Below are positions 43,784-53,458 of a stretch of 61,813 bases of DNA, piece after piece. The notes under the pieces are model-generated. The model had not been told where the DNA came from and searched no databases. It saw only the letters and a list, made by a program, of their open reading frames with translations. Position 1 is the first letter of the stretch. Each line of letters begins with the position of its first letter. The stretch covers positions 1 through 61,813 of the forward strand of contig CAKZJE010000111.1 in assembly GCA_936941155.1 (NCBI GenBank), in the 5' to 3' direction. This DNA comes from an uncultured Methylomonas sp. Its GTDB lineage: Bacteria; Pseudomonadota; Gammaproteobacteria; Methylococcales; Methylomonadaceae. A program made the position numbers and the translations under genes.

Positions 43784-44929
43784 TTAAAACCGCTTCCCTC
43801 TTCCTTCTCTATCATCAACGGCTGCTAAAGACATAACGTTGTCATCACTGGAAAAAGAATTGCTTGCTTCAGAGGCTAATTTAATCGCCAGTCGTACTTC
43901 ATTTTTAGAATCAGCTGAGTTGAGAGCATCATCGTAGCTAATTTTTCCAGACATATATAAATCCAACAAGGCTTGGTCAAAGGTTTGCATTCCTTGTTCT
44001 TTCCCTGTCCTCATCACTTCTTTTAAACGATGCACTTCGCCTTTACGAATAATATCTGAAACTAACGGTGTATTGAGCATAATCTCAATGGCAGGATAAC
44101 GACCGCTTCCATCCGAGCGTTTAATTAATTGCTGCGCCACAATGCCGCGTAAATTCAGGGATAAATCCATAAATAATTGCGGGTGCATTTCTTCTGGGAA
44201 AAAATGCAAAATGCGGTCTAACGCTTGGTTCGCATTATTGGCATGTAAGGTGGTTAAACATAAGTGCCCTGTTTCTGCAAACGTAATCGCATGTTGCATG
44301 GTTTCACGGGTGCGCACCTCTCCAATTAAAATCACGTCAGGGGCTTGGCGCAAGGTGTTTTTTAACGCCACTTCATACGATTCAGTATCAATACCTACCT
44401 CGCGCTGAGTGACTATGCAGCCTAAATGCGGGTGCTCATATTCCATCGGGTCTTCAATCGTAATAATGTGACCTTTGGTATTTTGGTTGCGATATTTAAT
44501 TAAGGAGGCTAATGAAGTGGATTTACCTGTGCCTGTTGCGCCAACAAAAATCACCAAGCCGCGTTTTTGCATAATTAAATCGCGCAAAGTCAGTGGCAAA
44601 TTTAACGTTTCCATGTCTGGAATAATGCTTTCAATCCGGCGCAACACCATACCCGCTGCATCGCGTTGGGTAAATGCACTGACGCGAAAACGTCCTAGTT
44701 TTGGCACACTAATCGCAAATTGACATTCGCGTGTTTTTGCAAACTCAGCTTTATGATGTTCACTCATAATACTATGAACAATTTTCAAAGTTTGCTCAGC
44801 AGTTAAAATCGTTTTTGAAACTTCTGTCAACACGCCATCAATTTTCATGCAAGGAGGCTTACCTTCGGTAATAAACAAATCCGAAGCTTTTTTCTGCACC
44901 ATGAGTGCTAATAGTGCTGCAAAATCCAT
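43784..44929 (-). CDS. pilU: Type IV pilus ATPase PilU
   Basis: 381 residues with Walker A GATGTGKS (130-137), Walker B region DVILIGEVRTRETM and the HTTLHANN-type box HLCLTTLHANNANQALDR. PilU is the accessory retraction ATPase. A good AGGAGG lies 6 bases before ATG 44929, and it follows pilT by 16 bp. Confidence 0.95.
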   Translation of the reverse strand: MDFAALLALMVQKKASDLFITEGKPPCMKIDGVLTEVSKTILTAEQTLKIVHSIMSEHHKAEFAKTRECQFAISVPKLGRFRVSAFTQRDAAGMVLRRIESIIPDMETLNLPLTLRDLIMQKRGLVIFVGATGTGKSTSLASLIKYRNQNTKGHIITIEDPMEYEHPHLGCIVTQREVGIDTESYEVALKNTLRQAPDVILIGEVRTRETMQHAITFAETGHLCLTTLHANNANQALDRILHFFPEEMHPQLFMDLSLNLRGIVAQQLIKRSDGSGRYPAIEIMLNTPLVSDIIRKGEVHRLKEVMRTGKEQGMQTFDQALLDLYMSGKISYDDALNSADSKNEVRLAIKLASEASNSFSSDDNVMSLAAVDDREGRGKRF

Positions 44930-44945
44930 ATTCGCCTCCTAGAAA

Positions 44946-45983
44946 TTAAACAAAGTCTTTTTTAGTTACAGCTTTACTACGCGCATCTGCCATCGTAATA
45001 AGTCCTTTTTCTACTTTATCTTTCAAATCTTGATCGAGTGTCTGCATACCATCTTTACGTCCGGTTTGAATTGCAGAATACATTTGCGCCACTTTCGCTT
45101 CACGAATTAAGTTTCGGATAGCTGATGTTCCCACCATAATTTCATGTGCTGCAATCCGTCCGCCCCCAATCTTTTTCAGCAGTGTTTGCGAAATTACGCA
45201 CTGTAACGATTCTGATAACATGGAACGAATCATATCTTTTTCAGCCGCTGGAAATACGTCCACAATACGGTCGATAGTTTTTGCAGCTGAGGTGGTGTGC
45301 AATGTTCCGAATACTAAGTGACCTGTTTCCGCAGCAGACATCGCTAAGCGAATGGTTTCTAAATCTCGCATCTCACCGACCAGAATAATATCAGGGTCTT
45401 CCCGCAGTGCAGAACGCAACGCTTCGTTAAAACCTAAGGTGTCTCTGTGTACTTCACGCTGGTTGATTAAACATTTTTTACTTTTATGCACAAACTCAAT
45501 CGGGTCTTCCACTGTGAGAATATGTTCATATTTAGTCGAGTTAATATAATCAACCATGCCCGCTAAGGTAGTCGATTTTCCAGAACCTGTAGGGCCTGTT
45601 ACCAAAATTAAACCGCGTGAACGATTGGACAATTCTTTAAAAATCACTGGCGCATTCAGTTGTTCTAAACTCAAAATTTCGGTTGGAATATTACGAAATA
45701 CCGCCGCTGCCCCACGATTTTGGTTAAACGCATTCACCCGAAACCGCGCTACACCCGGCAATTCAAAGGAAAAATCTGTTTCTAACAATTCTTCGTAATC
45801 ACGACGTTGCTTATCGTTCATAATGTCATAAATCAACCCATGCACTTCTTTATGATCCAGCTCAGGAATATTAATTCGGCGCATGTCACCATCAACTCGA
45901 ATCATCGGCGGCAATCCGGCTGATAAATGCAAGTCTGAAGATTTGTTTTTCACCATAAACGTTAATAATTCAGCAATATCCAT
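44946..45983 (-). CDS. pilT: Type IV pilus retraction ATPase PilT
   Basis: 345 residues from ATG 45983, preceded by GAGGATATT; the frame extends five codons further but the shorter start is typical. Walker A is GPTGSGKS (130-137). DPDIILVGEMRDLETIRLAMSAAETGHLVFGTLHTTSAAKTIDRIVDVFP contains Walker B and His boxes. The final AIRNLIREAKVAQMYSAIQTG carries the AIRNLIRE motif required for retraction. Divergent from yggS, the classical arrangement. Confidence 0.97.
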   Translation of the reverse strand: MDIAELLTFMVKNKSSDLHLSAGLPPMIRVDGDMRRINIPELDHKEVHGLIYDIMNDKQRRDYEELLETDFSFELPGVARFRVNAFNQNRGAAAVFRNIPTEILSLEQLNAPVIFKELSNRSRGLILVTGPTGSGKSTTLAGMVDYINSTKYEHILTVEDPIEFVHKSKKCLINQREVHRDTLGFNEALRSALREDPDIILVGEMRDLETIRLAMSAAETGHLVFGTLHTTSAAKTIDRIVDVFPAAEKDMIRSMLSESLQCVISQTLLKKIGGGRIAAHEIMVGTSAIRNLIREAKVAQMYSAIQTGRKDGMQTLDQDLKDKVEKGLITMADARSKAVTKKDFV

Positions 45984-46101
45984 AATATCCTCACGCAAAA
46001 ATCTAAAAGAAAAGTAGGGGCAACTGACTTGGAGGGTCGTTGCTTGGTTTTTTTTTAACTCTATTGTCTAATAGTAGCACTATTTTATTAACACATCTTC
46101 T

Positions 46102-46776
46102 ATGAACACTCTAAAGCAAAATTTCAATCACATTCTGACCCAAATTAACCAAGCTGAAATCACTTGCCAGCGCGAGACAGGCTCTGTGCAATTACTCGCA
46201 GTGAGTAAAAATAAACCCGCCAGTGATATTGCCCAAGCTTATCAATTTGGACAACGCCATTTTGGGGAGAATTATTTGCAAGAAGCTTTAAGCAAACAAC
46301 AACAACTTGCTGCGTTTAACATCAGTTGGCATTTTATTGGCCCCATTCAATCGAATAAAACCCGCCCGATCGCCACACATTTTGATTGGGTGCACAGTGT
46401 GGACAGATTAAAAATTGCGCAACGCTTAAGTGAGCAACGCCCCGCGCATTTGCCGCCGCTAAATATTTGTTTGCAAGTGAATATTAGTGATGAAGATACT
46501 AAGTCCGGCGCGATGTTGACGCAGTTGCCAGAATTGATTGCGCAAGTGATGCAGTTGCCTAATTTACGCCTGCGCGGGGTGATGGCGATTCCTGCTCCAC
46601 AAACCGATTATGAGTTACAACGGCAACCTTATCGCAAAATTCATAAAACGGTTATGGCGTTGAATTTACCCGAACTGGATACTTTTTCTTTTGGCATGAC
46701 TGGCGACTTAGAGGCGGCGATTGCAGAAGGCGCAACGATTGTCAGAATTGGCACAGCCTTGTTTGGCAGCCGATAA
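46102..46776 (+). CDS. yggS: YggS/PLPBP family PLP homeostasis protein
   Basis: 224 residues with a PLP lysine at Lys36 in LLAVSKNKPA, the FGENYLQEAL block, WHFIGPIQSNKTRP and FSFGMTGDLEAAIAEG near the C-terminus. It binds PLP without a known reaction and balances B6 and amino-acid pools. It is divergent from pilT by 118 bp. Confidence 0.96.
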   Translation: MNTLKQNFNHILTQINQAEITCQRETGSVQLLAVSKNKPASDIAQAYQFGQRHFGENYLQEALSKQQQLAAFNISWHFIGPIQSNKTRPIATHFDWVHSVDRLKIAQRLSEQRPAHLPPLNICLQVNISDEDTKSGAMLTQLPELIAQVMQLPNLRLRGVMAIPAPQTDYELQRQPYRKIHKTVMALNLPELDTFSFGMTGDLEAAIAEGATIVRIGTALFGSR

Positions 46777-47129
46777 ATTTAAGCAGATATTGTCAGAATC
46801 AAAATGGATGCCACAGAGAATTGAGAAATTTTTCAAATACGACCAGTCGTCTTGAAAAATTTTAGCATAACTTATTTTAAGGATTTGTAGATTCAAGACG
46901 CTGTTTTGAGTTCTAAAAAATGAACAGCTTGCTAAGGAGTTAGGATTATTCGGGTGGGCAAAAAAACTCGGCCAGCCAACACACCGCAAATTCTGATTTA
47001 GTCAAAAAAAGTAAACAGCCTGACTTGTTATAAAAAAACTATGCCGTGCCAAAACCACTACGAATTTAAGTTTGGAGTGTTAGAATAGTATGATATTTCA
47101 AACGCTCAACGTTGGTTAAAGAGGAAGTT
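46777..47129. other. Intergenic region between yggS and UPF0182
   Basis: Contains one type C palindrome at 46836-46853 with its A/T flanks. The remainder is unique sequence. No gene seen. Confidence 0.7.
46836..46853. repeat. Type C palindrome
   Basis: AAATACGACCAGTCGTCTT region (46835-46853), one base off the AAGACGACCAGTCGTCTT consensus, followed by GAAAAATTTT. Confidence 0.85.
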
Positions 47130-49751
47130 ATGCGAAACTGGAAAGCTTGGCTGGGTGCAGTTGCTGTACTCGGCGTTATTTTATATGTTGCCTTTTATTT
47201 CATCTTTGTCGATTTTTTTGTCGATTTGTGGTGGTTTAGGTCGTTAAAACTGGAAAGCTATTTCTGGCTAAAATTACTGTATCGGTTCTTTTTTTCCGGT
47301 GGCGTAACCTTATTATTTTTCTCAATTTTTTTCTTCCATTTCTGGATTGCCTCGCGCTATTTAGGCTTAAATCCGCCTGACGATGTGTTATTTAATCCAG
47401 ACAAACGCCGCCGCTTTCAAGCGTTTGCGGACGTGTTTATGGATGGTTCAACAAAGCTGTATACCCCGCTGTCGTTAATCTTAGCCATTATTGTTGCCGT
47501 TCCTTTTTATAATCGCTGGGAAACCGCCTTACAGTTTTTCTTTCACGACCCCGCCAATTTGCTTGATCCTGTGTTTGGCAACGATGTCAGCTTTTACATG
47601 CTGTCTTATCCTTTGTATTTGTTTATTCAAAAAGGATTATTGATGACCGCTGTGTTGTTGTTTTTGCTGGTAGGCTGCTTGTATTGGATGGAACATATTT
47701 TTGTACCGAATCAAAGCAAAGAATATCCGCTAGGGGCAAAAGTTCATCTGACCATTTTACTAGGCTTTATCGCTCTCTTTGTGGCATGGGGCTTCGCGCT
47801 CGACCGCTTTTCGTTGCTGTATGTCAACACTCATTTACCTGTATTTTATGGCCCCGGCTTTGTCGATTTACGCTATGAATTACCACTGATTTGGGTGTTA
47901 ATCTTCACGTTTCTTGCAATAGTCATTACGGTAATTCTGTTTATTTTCTCTGAAAAACACAGAGGGAAATCGCCGTTAATATTGTCGATTTTATTTTTTC
48001 TGGGCGTATGGGGATTGCGTCATTTTGAGACATTGCCGCATCTGCTACAGGAATATATTGTTAAACCGAATCCTGTAAAAATGGAAAAGCTGTTTATGCA
48101 GCACAATATTGATGCCACCACAGATGCTTACGACTTAAAAAAAGTTAAAACCATTGATTTAGCCGTTAATGTAAATGCGACAAAAGATATTGAAAACTGG
48201 GCATCACAACATCATTTTGAAAATATTCCGGTGTGGGATAGAGAATATTTAATTGATGGCTATAAGCAATTGCAAGGTATTCGCCCGTATTACACGTTTA
48301 AAACTGTGAATGAAGACCGCTATTTGTTACACGGGCATTTGCAACAAGTGAATCTTGCCGCGCGTGAAGTGAATATCAGCAAATTGCCCAAAGAAGCGCA
48401 AAACTGGGAAAACACGCATTTGCGCTACACACACGGATATGGCGCGGTGATTACACCCGCAGCGCAAGATGCAGCGAAACCGATTATTTGGTTTCTGCGT
48501 GATTTGAATATGTATTCGGAAGAAGGCTTTACCGTGAAGCATCCTGATATTTATTTTGGTCAAGAGGCTTATCAATATGCCGTTGTGCCGAATGATTTAA
48601 CCGTGCAAGGTTTATCCGATTCTGATGCGAATGAAAAAGGTCATTATGAAGGTGAGGATGGTATTGCGATTCCATCGTATTTTAGAAAATTATTGTTCGC
48701 CTCTTATTTTCAGGATAAAAAAATATTTTTCTCTAGCAATATTTCCAAACATAGCAAAATATTAATTCGTAGAAATATTGTCGATAGAATTCATACGATT
48801 ACACCATTTTTACATTTAGATAAAGAGCCGTATTTGGTCACAACCAAAGAGAGTTTTTATTGGGTTGTGGACGCTTATACGTTGTCAGATAAATACCCCG
48901 CTTCTACGCCAACTCAAGATAATTTTGCCGCCACTGAGGGTGAATTTAACTACATTCGCAATTCTGTAAAAATCACGGTTGATGCTTACAATGGCTCGGT
49001 CAATTATTATATTGCAGAGCCTACAGACCCTATTATTGATGCTTATCATCATGCCTATCCTGGGTTGTTTAAGCAATTAGATGAAATGCCAGCAGAGCTA
49101 CAAGCGCATTTGCGTTATCCGCGTGATTTGTATTATTTGCAAATGAAATTGTATGCAAAATATCATCAATCCACACCGGAGCTGTTCTATGAACAAGCGG
49201 AAACGTGGCAGTTTGCTAACGTGGATCAAAAACCTGTGATGCCGTATTACATCACAATGGATTTTAACCATTGCAAAGGGCGTGAGGAGTTTGTATTAGT
49301 CAATCCTATGACCCCGGTAAAACGCGATAACTTAAGCATGGTGGGTATTGCAGGCACATTGGATAACACCAAGTGTGATAACAGTTATAAACCTGAAATC
49401 ACCGTGTTTAAATTTCAAAAAGATGTACAGGTGAATGGCCCAGCACAAGTTGATGCGTTAATTGATCAAAATCCAGAGATTTCTAAAGAACTGACGCTGT
49501 GGGATCAACATGGCTCGAAAGTTATCAGAGGGCGGATGGTGATTTTGCCGATGGGAAATTCTATGTTGTATGTGCAACCTGTGTATTTGGTTTCCACGCA
49601 AACGCAAATTCCTGAGCTGGCGCGGGTGATTGTTTCTATTGGTAATCAAGTCGTGATGGACACAACCTTGCGCTCTGCGTTTCGTCGTTTAAAAGCTCAG
49701 TTTATTCAAAATGCTAAAGACAACAAAGGCACTGGCACTGCTACTGAGTAG
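47130..49751 (+). CDS. UPF0182 family membrane protein
   Basis: 873 residues from ATG 47130 with GAGGAA 4-9 bases upstream. About seven membrane helices occupy residues 1-300. A large extracytoplasmic part follows with NIPVWDREYLIDGYKQLQGIRPYYTF, FGQEAYQYAVVP and GNSMLYVQPVYLVS, signatures of UPF0182. No enzymatic role is known for the family; the length is usual. Confidence 0.94.
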   Translation: MRNWKAWLGAVAVLGVILYVAFYFIFVDFFVDLWWFRSLKLESYFWLKLLYRFFFSGGVTLLFFSIFFFHFWIASRYLGLNPPDDVLFNPDKRRRFQAFADVFMDGSTKLYTPLSLILAIIVAVPFYNRWETALQFFFHDPANLLDPVFGNDVSFYMLSYPLYLFIQKGLLMTAVLLFLLVGCLYWMEHIFVPNQSKEYPLGAKVHLTILLGFIALFVAWGFALDRFSLLYVNTHLPVFYGPGFVDLRYELPLIWVLIFTFLAIVITVILFIFSEKHRGKSPLILSILFFLGVWGLRHFETLPHLLQEYIVKPNPVKMEKLFMQHNIDATTDAYDLKKVKTIDLAVNVNATKDIENWASQHHFENIPVWDREYLIDGYKQLQGIRPYYTFKTVNEDRYLLHGHLQQVNLAAREVNISKLPKEAQNWENTHLRYTHGYGAVITPAAQDAAKPIIWFLRDLNMYSEEGFTVKHPDIYFGQEAYQYAVVPNDLTVQGLSDSDANEKGHYEGEDGIAIPSYFRKLLFASYFQDKKIFFSSNISKHSKILIRRNIVDRIHTITPFLHLDKEPYLVTTKESFYWVVDAYTLSDKYPASTPTQDNFAATEGEFNYIRNSVKITVDAYNGSVNYYIAEPTDPIIDAYHHAYPGLFKQLDEMPAELQAHLRYPRDLYYLQMKLYAKYHQSTPELFYEQAETWQFANVDQKPVMPYYITMDFNHCKGREEFVLVNPMTPVKRDNLSMVGIAGTLDNTKCDNSYKPEITVFKFQKDVQVNGPAQVDALIDQNPEISKELTLWDQHGSKVIRGRMVILPMGNSMLYVQPVYLVSTQTQIPELARVIVSIGNQVVMDTTLRSAFRRLKAQFIQNAKDNKGTGTATE

Positions 49752-49761
49752 ACATCAACCT

Positions 49762-49794
49762 AGACCTGTCAGATTTTAAAAAACTGACAGGTCT
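49762..49794 (+). terminator. Type B palindrome acting as terminator after UPF0182
   Basis: Arms AGACCTGTCAG / CTGACAGGTCT around an A/T loop, followed by TTTTCTTTC. It is both a member of the type B repeat family and a plausible rho-independent terminator on the plus strand. Confidence 0.75.
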
Positions 49795-49825
49795 TTTCTT
49801 TCAATCTTTATTTAATAAAATCATT

Positions 49826-50305
49826 ATGATGCGAATTATTCTTTTTTTTCTCACCCTTTTTATGCTCAATGGCTGCGGAACTGGCGCGGCGAATAGTCCT
49901 TTTGCGGCGTTAAGACCTGTTGCTCCTGAAGTTAGCTTGAAAAACTTTGAATTAATTAAAGTGGGATTAACAGAACAAACTTATCGGTTGCGTTTGTATA
50001 TTAAAAATCCAAATGCTTTCCCATTGCCGATTCAGGCGTTAAATTATCAATTGTTTATTAATAATAAATCGTTTGCAAAAGGCGCGGCTAATCAACCGAT
50101 TATGATTCCAGCCTTAGGCGATGGTTATGTTGAAACCGACATCAACAGCAATATTGCAGATGTGGTTGCAGGTTGGCAAGAATGGTTTTCATTGGCAAAA
50201 CGCACTGTCGATTACCGGATTGCAGGGGATGTTGGTTTGTCTAGCTGGGCAATTCCCATTCCGTTTCAATATGCTGACAAAGTGGATTTATTGATAAAAC
50301 AATAG
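49826..50305 (+). CDS. LEA type 2/WHy domain lipoprotein
   Basis: 159 residues with a lipoprotein signal ending MLNGC (Cys17). The mature domain has VSLKNFELIKVGLTEQTYRLRLYIKNPNAFPLPIQALNYQLFINN, the WHy/LEA-2 pattern with its conserved NPN. This beta-sandwich occurs in plant LEA-2 and bacterial stress lipoproteins. It stands alone between UPF0182 and a convergent membrane protein gene. Confidence 0.88.
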   Translation: MMRIILFFLTLFMLNGCGTGAANSPFAALRPVAPEVSLKNFELIKVGLTEQTYRLRLYIKNPNAFPLPIQALNYQLFINNKSFAKGAANQPIMIPALGDGYVETDINSNIADVVAGWQEWFSLAKRTVDYRIAGDVGLSSWAIPIPFQYADKVDLLIKQ

Positions 50306-50318
50306 GTTATTATTGAAG

Positions 50319-50346
50319 GTAGAGACGCAAAATCTTGCGTCTCTAC
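50319..50346. repeat. Type D palindrome
   Basis: 28 bp, arms GTAGAGACGCAA / TTGCGTCTCTAC; one loop mismatch. Confidence 0.9.
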
Positions 50347-50377
50347 AGGTTAGATTTTAAAACGCTAAGTTTTAAAT

Positions 50378-51010
50378 TTAAAAACGGCTACATCTGCCAA
50401 GTCCTTTAATACGATTGGAAAAGTTTTTTGTTTCTAGCGTATTGTCATTATGAAAAAATCGCCAACTTTGTTTTTCTGAGTCATAAAATAACGAACTGTT
50501 ATCCATATCAACAGAGCCTGCTCGAAAAAACAGGACAAATCGTTGTGCGTTATACAGCAGCTCACCTGCCGGTTTACCATTTTTCAGAATTTTTTGCGTG
50601 ACTGAATAGTTATATCGGCGCACTTGCGGCATGTCAAAATAGTCTTCGCCACAAGGCTTGGGCATTTTTTCGGTCACGGCAACAATCAACGGCTGGTAAG
50701 CGGCTTTAAAGCGCAGCAGCGAAATATTTTGGGTTGCTTGCATCAGCCCGCCTGCCAATAAAACACCGCTGATTAAGGTGATGACGCGGCACTTTTTTTG
50801 CCATTGTTGTTTGTCTTTTAAGGTAAAAACAAAAATGATAAAGGCAACATGATATAAAAACGGCGGGCAAAAAATAATCAGCAATAACCAGATAATGCTG
50901 CCTTGGGTTGGCCAAGAATAAATGGAGCTGTAGATAGCAAAAAGATTGATACAGCCATAACTGGTTAATAAAATCCAATTTAATAACAAATATTTTTTTT
51001 CTTTGTCCAT
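50378..51010 (-). CDS. Membrane protein, unknown
   Basis: 210 residues. Three hydrophobic segments lie in the first 95 residues (LLLNWILLTSYGCINLFAIY, IIWLLLIIFCPPFLYHVAFI, VITLISGVLLAGGLM). A soluble C-terminal half is likely extracytoplasmic and contains CGEDYFDMPQVRRYNYSV. Flanked by two different palindromes. No family recognised. Confidence 0.7.
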   Translation of the reverse strand: MDKEKKYLLLNWILLTSYGCINLFAIYSSIYSWPTQGSIIWLLLIIFCPPFLYHVAFIIFVFTLKDKQQWQKKCRVITLISGVLLAGGLMQATQNISLLRFKAAYQPLIVAVTEKMPKPCGEDYFDMPQVRRYNYSVTQKILKNGKPAGELLYNAQRFVLFFRAGSVDMDNSSLFYDSEKQSWRFFHNDNTLETKNFSNRIKGLGRCSRF

Positions 51011-51091
51011 TCTGTTATTAACGGCAAGTGACTGTATTAAAAGAAATGAAAACTTCGGTTGGATTTAAAATCAATAAATCAAAAGAGAAGT

Positions 51092-51120
51092 GTAGAGACG
51101 TTGCCATACAACGTCTCTAC
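51092..51120. repeat. Type D-like palindrome, variant core
   Basis: Arms GTAGAGACGTTG / CAACGTCTCTAC around CCATA. It shares the outer GTAGAGACG of type D but has a different centre. Confidence 0.88.
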
Positions 51121-51129
51121 AAACATAGT

Positions 51130-52575
51130 TTAAACCGTATAAGAAGTTGACGACGTTTTGCCGCCTGTTCCAGTCCAATTGGTGTGGAAAAACTCACCTT
51201 TTGGCTTGTCTAAACGCTCATAAGTATGAGCACCAAAATAATCACGTTGTGCTTGCAGCAAATTAGCTGGCAATCGTGCCGTGCGATAACCGTCATAATA
51301 AGCTAAAGCAGAAGAAAACGCGGGAGTCGCAATGCCTAATTCGATGGCTAAAATCAACGTTTTGCGCCAACCTGCTTCAGATTTTTGCATCGCATCCATA
51401 AAATAATCTGCCAACAACAGGCTTTCTAAATCAGGATTTTTATCATACGCCGCTTTAATATCGCCTAAAAACTGACTGCGAATAATACAACCACCACGCC
51501 ACATCAGCGCGATTTGTCCGTAGTTTAAATGCCAGCTGTATTCGGTTGCCGCTTCTTTTAATAATCTAAAACCTTGCGCATAAGAGATGATTTTTGCCGC
51601 ATATAACGCATCGCCAATCGCATCAATCATGGCTTGTTTGTCGCCAGAAAAAGTGACTTTTGCTTTTGGCAAAAGTTGTGCTGCTTTCACGCGCTCATCT
51701 TTTTGCGCAGATAAACAACGTGCAAACACCGATTCTGCAATCAAGGTTAAAGGCATTCCTAAGTCCAACGCATTGATCGCTGTCCATTTGCCTGTGCCTT
51801 TTTGTCCTGCGCTATCGAGAATTTTTTCGACTAACGGTGCGCCATCTTCATCTTTATAGCCTAAAATATTCGCAGTAATTTCAATTAGATAAGAGCTAAG
51901 TTGCCCTTGATTCCATTGTGCAAAAACCGCCTGCATTTCATCAGAAGTTAAGCCTAAACCTTCGGATAACAATTGATACGCTTCGCAAATCAACTGCATA
52001 TCGCCATATTCAATGCCATTGTGCACCATTTTTACATAATGCCCTGCACCTTGTTCCCCCACCCATTCGCAGCAAGGTTCACCATCAGCTTTCGCGCTAA
52101 TCGCTTGAAAAATCGGTTTTACAGCAGCCCAAGCCGCTGGATTGCCGCCCGGCATAATAGATGGGCCGTTGCGCGCGCCTTCTTCACCACCGGAAACGCC
52201 CGCGCCCACATATAAAATCCCTTTTTCTTTTAAATCATCGGTGCGGCGATTGCTGTCCGTAAATAATGAGTTGCCCCCATCAATAATGATGTCGCCAGCC
52301 GATAATAAGGGAGCTAATTGGTCAATATACATATCGACCACATCACCTGCTTTCACCATTAACATAACGATGCGCGGTGTTTCTAACTGATCAATCAAGT
52401 TTTGCACCGATGTTGCGCCAACCACTTGCGTGTCTTTGGCTGCATCATGCAAAAAATCATCCACAGTATGCCCATGACGATTGAATACTGCTACTTTAAA
52501 ACCATGGTCATTCATGTTAAGGACTAAGTTTTGTCCCATTACACCTAACCCAATTAAACCTATATGTGCTTTCAT
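51130..52575 (-). CDS. gnd: 6-phosphogluconate dehydrogenase, decarboxylating
   Basis: Oxidises 6-phosphogluconate to ribulose 5-phosphate and CO2 with NADP+. 481 residues with GLGVMGQNLVLNM (8-20), the catalytic region GVSGGEEGARNGPSIMPGG and KMVHNGIEYGDMQLICEAY. The C-terminal GAHTYERLDKPKGEFFHTNWTG is also standard. zwf and opcA lie 3-6 kb away on the same strand but not in the same operon. Confidence 0.97.
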   Translation of the reverse strand: MKAHIGLIGLGVMGQNLVLNMNDHGFKVAVFNRHGHTVDDFLHDAAKDTQVVGATSVQNLIDQLETPRIVMLMVKAGDVVDMYIDQLAPLLSAGDIIIDGGNSLFTDSNRRTDDLKEKGILYVGAGVSGGEEGARNGPSIMPGGNPAAWAAVKPIFQAISAKADGEPCCEWVGEQGAGHYVKMVHNGIEYGDMQLICEAYQLLSEGLGLTSDEMQAVFAQWNQGQLSSYLIEITANILGYKDEDGAPLVEKILDSAGQKGTGKWTAINALDLGMPLTLIAESVFARCLSAQKDERVKAAQLLPKAKVTFSGDKQAMIDAIGDALYAAKIISYAQGFRLLKEAATEYSWHLNYGQIALMWRGGCIIRSQFLGDIKAAYDKNPDLESLLLADYFMDAMQKSEAGWRKTLILAIELGIATPAFSSALAYYDGYRTARLPANLLQAQRDYFGAHTYERLDKPKGEFFHTNWTGTGGKTSSTSYTV

Positions 52576-52894
52576 GTTTACCTTTATTACCTGTTAAATC
52601 TGGCTAGATATTATCATGTTAGATAATTATTAAAAAATTTACTACGCGAACAAAATTCAGTGATGTTCAGATGTACAGCCTTTCAATCACGCAATAATCT
52701 TGCCAATAGCTGAGGATGTGGCGGCAAAAGTCATTCAGAGAATGGGCTGCAATGTTGTCGGTTTAAGTGATTATCCTAAATCTGCGGATGACATATTTTG
52801 CTAAATAACGGTACAATAGCCGCAGTTACAAGTAGCATTATTCGGTTGAAATAACCGAAAGAAGATTGAAATTTAACAATTAGGAGTTTTGCAA
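52576..52894. other. Intergenic region and 5' leader of the cold-shock gene
   Basis: Contains the csp promoter (52788-52817), a leader hairpin TTCGGTT-gaaat-AACCGAA at about 52841-52859, and upstream an open stretch with no start that ends at 52803 (…VAAKVIQRMGCN…) and may be a gene remnant. Confidence 0.65.
52788..52817 (+). promoter_or_regulatory. Predicted sigma-70 promoter of the cold-shock gene
   Basis: The -35 ATGACA (52788-52793) and -10 TACAAT (52812-52817) are separated by 18 bp, each one base off consensus. Transcription would start near 52824, giving a leader of about 70 bases that contains a short hairpin before the TAGGAG Shine-Dalgarno. Confidence 0.6.
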
Positions 52895-53098
52895 ATGGCA
52901 ACAGGCACTGTAAAGTGGTTTAACAATACAAAAGGTTTTGGTTTCATCGCGCAGTCAGAAGGCAGCGAAGATGTATTTGTTCATCATTCAGTTATCTTAG
53001 GCGAAGGCTTTAAAACTTTAACCCCAGGTCAGGCTGTTACATTTGACATTGAGTCAGGCCCTAAAGGTTTAACCGCTACGAATGTTAAGCCACAATAA
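52895..53098 (+). CDS. Cold-shock domain protein
   Basis: 67 residues from ATG 52895 with TAGGAG 9 bases upstream. The RNA-binding motifs KGFGFI (RNP1) and VFVHHS (RNP2) are intact, with [12 protein letters not shown] at the start. Csp proteins melt RNA secondary structure. It has its own promoter and strong terminator, so it is monocistronic. Which paralogue (CspA, CspE or CspD) cannot be decided. Confidence 0.95.
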   Translation: MATGTVKWFNNTKGFGFIAQSEGSEDVFVHHSVILGEGFKTLTPGQAVTFDIESGPKGLTATNVKPQ

Positions 53099-53123
53099 GC
53101 TGATTTAACATTGTAAAAAACTC

Positions 53124-53160
53124 AAAAGCCCCGTTGGTTTTTCCAACGGGGCTTTTTTTA
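53124..53160 (+). terminator. Rho-independent terminator of the cold-shock gene
   Basis: Stem AAAAGCCCCGTTGG / CCAACGGGGCTTTT with a short T loop and a TTTTTTT tail; very strong. Confidence 0.95.
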
Positions 53161-53213
53161 TGCGGCTTGCCTAAACCTTCCAGGTTTTTAAAACCCGATA
53201 AGATGCACCAACT

Positions 53214-53288
53214 TATAGGATGCTGCTGAACGAAGGGAAGCGCATCGCTAATGTTTAATGTGATTCCCTTCGTTCAGCACATCCTATA
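53214..53288. repeat. Element H: 75-bp inverted repeat
   Basis: Arms start TATAGGATG and contain GCTGAACGAAGGGAA; the other arm reads TTCCCTTCGTTCAGC ACATCCTATA. One extra base sits in the left arm. Only one copy in this window. Confidence 0.88.
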
Positions 53289-53320
53289 GCTCTAAAAGAT
53301 AGCAAACAGGTATCTAGCCC

Positions 53321-53456
53321 GGTAGGATGGGCAGGCTTTTTTGCCCACCTTTTTTATCCATCAAAAAATATTTTTATCACCCCTCATACCACAAACTTTG
53401 CCAAAATTTCACATCGTGTCGTTAAAATGGTGGGTAAAAAGCGTGCCCACCCTACC
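53321..53456. repeat. Element I: 136-bp inverted repeat
   Basis: Ends are GGTAGGATGGGCAGGC and GCGTGCCCACCCTACC, with internal TTTTTTGCCCACC and GGTGGGTAAAAA. No coding capacity. MITE copy 2 has landed at its right edge. Confidence 0.82.
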
Positions 53457-53458
53457 AG

